Source: Peptococcaceae bacterium
GTDB lineage: Bacteria > Bacillota > Dehalobacteriia > UBA4068 > UBA4997
DNA length: 5,146 nt
Direction of reading: 5' to 3'
NCBI GenBank assembly: GCA_019421315.1
Contig: JAHZFN010000306.1
Span: 6,549-11,694 of the forward strand
Shown: piece after piece, positions 4,772 to 5,146 of the stretch
How the letters are laid out: each line of letters starts with the position of its first letter
Numbering within the stretch: position 1 is the stretch's first letter
Notes under the pieces: generated by a model
Databases searched by the model: none
The model's input: only the letters and a program-made list of their open reading frames with translations
What the model was told of the DNA's origin: nothing
Made by a program: the position numbers and the translations under genes

Positions 4772-5146
4772 GCTGATCAACAATTTCACAGCGGCTTTCG
4801 GCGAAATTTTCGATAACTCCGTTCATCAAATTACAGATATTATCCAAGAAGGCAAAATCAACATCGGCGGCATTGATTTTGTCATCAAGCAAACGGCGGA
4901 AGCCTTTGATGTGGAAATTCCCGAAATCAATACGGTTTACACCCATATGCTGGGACATGACTGCCATTCCATAGTTGCAGGAGCCGAACACGCCGACAGC
5001 ATTATTGCACAGCTGCAAAACTACATTGACCAAGACTACACATTGATTTTGACATCCCACTACACCCCTGAAAATCTGAAAGACGCCAAAACCAAAATCG
5101 CTTATCTGCAAAATCTGAAAAAAATTGCCGCCAACTGCCGAGATGC
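4728..5146 (+). CDS. Probable MBL-fold metallo-hydrolase, 5'-truncated, runs off right edge
   Basis: A plus-strand frame is open from ATG 4728 to the window edge (139 complete codons). From about residue 14 onward it looks like the C-terminal part of a metallo-beta-lactamase-fold hydrolase: a beta-rich GKINIGGIDFVIKQTAEAFD (42-61), then VYTHMLGHDCHSIVAG (70-85), and LILTSHYTPENLKDAKTKI (106-124) with SH-Y as the probable last metal-binding histidine region. The N-terminal half with the HxHxDH zinc motif is missing, so it would not be a working MBL enzyme. Residues 1-13 are only the antisense of the HxlR remnant, so the natural start is lost. A weak AAAGG (4713-4717) lies 10 nt before this ATG. 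The assignment rests on pattern memory and is moderate; the truncation at about 4765-4775 is the firmer observation. In this family HxlR-type genes can lie divergent to such enzymes, but that is inference here. Confidence 0.5.
   Translation, partial: MPVSIKEYSTRGGKALINNFTAAFGEIFDNSVHQITDIIQEGKINIGGIDFVIKQTAEAFDVEIPEINTVYTHMLGHDCHSIVAGAEHADSIIAQLQNYIDQDYTLILTSHYTPENLKDAKTKIAYLQNLKKIAANCRD

Noticed and set aside
4752..5111. 119-residue minus-strand frame at the right edge
   Set aside because: It is antisense to the hydrolase frame and is in a different frame from the HxlR remnant, so it is not the missing part of the regulator.
1..5146. CRISPR array, transposase, phage or toxin-antitoxin cassette
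   Set aside because: I found no regularly spaced repeats, terminal inverted repeats, integrase or transposase motifs, or paired small genes on either strand.

Overview
The window looks like ordinary chromosomal DNA from an AT-leaning bacterium. GGAGG-type ribosome binding sites, TTGACA/TATAAT-type promoters, a DUF3343 gene, a Firmicutes-style M18 aminopeptidase and a tRNA with encoded CCA all point to the Firmicutes (Bacillota). A gut-type Negativicute is possible, but that is an impression and not something the sequence proves. I see no phage, transposase, CRISPR array or defence cassette.

Layout, left to right. (1) Positions 1-1224, minus strand: the first 408 residues of a superfamily-1 (UPF1/AAA_11-like) helicase whose frame runs off the left edge. 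It has a clear promoter at 1294-1322. (2) Positions 1225-1626: a leader with a 13-bp palindrome, a doubtful 40-residue membrane ORF with its own extended -10 promoter, and the terminator of the next unit. (3) Positions 1627-2077, minus strand: a DUF3343 (Se/S-carrier-like) gene followed at once by tRNA-Ser(CGA), with no terminator between them, then a terminator at 1586-1619. (4) Positions 2280-2417, plus strand: a 45-residue GTG-start protein with a GCGCGCS cysteine motif, which no conventional ORF size cutoff would retain. (5) A strong terminator at 2479-2514 that can work in both directions, between two converging units. (6) Positions 2545-4436, minus strand: an apparent operon of an M18 aminopeptidase followed by an unrecognised 185-residue protein. 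Its promoter is at 4519-4548 and its leader holds a perfect 15-bp palindrome. (7) Positions 4589-5146: the last ~35 codons and terminator of an HxlR-family regulator on the minus strand, butted head-on against the C-terminal part of what looks like an MBL-fold hydrolase on the plus strand. Both genes lack their 5' halves at the same point.

The most distinctive items are the HxlR/hydrolase junction, best explained by one deletion that removed a divergent promoter and both N-termini (or by a chimeric assembly), and the small cysteine-motif protein. The helicase P-loop is also unusual (G-E-Q-N-T-A-K-T). The remaining content is conventional, and I do not see a complete new multi-gene system.
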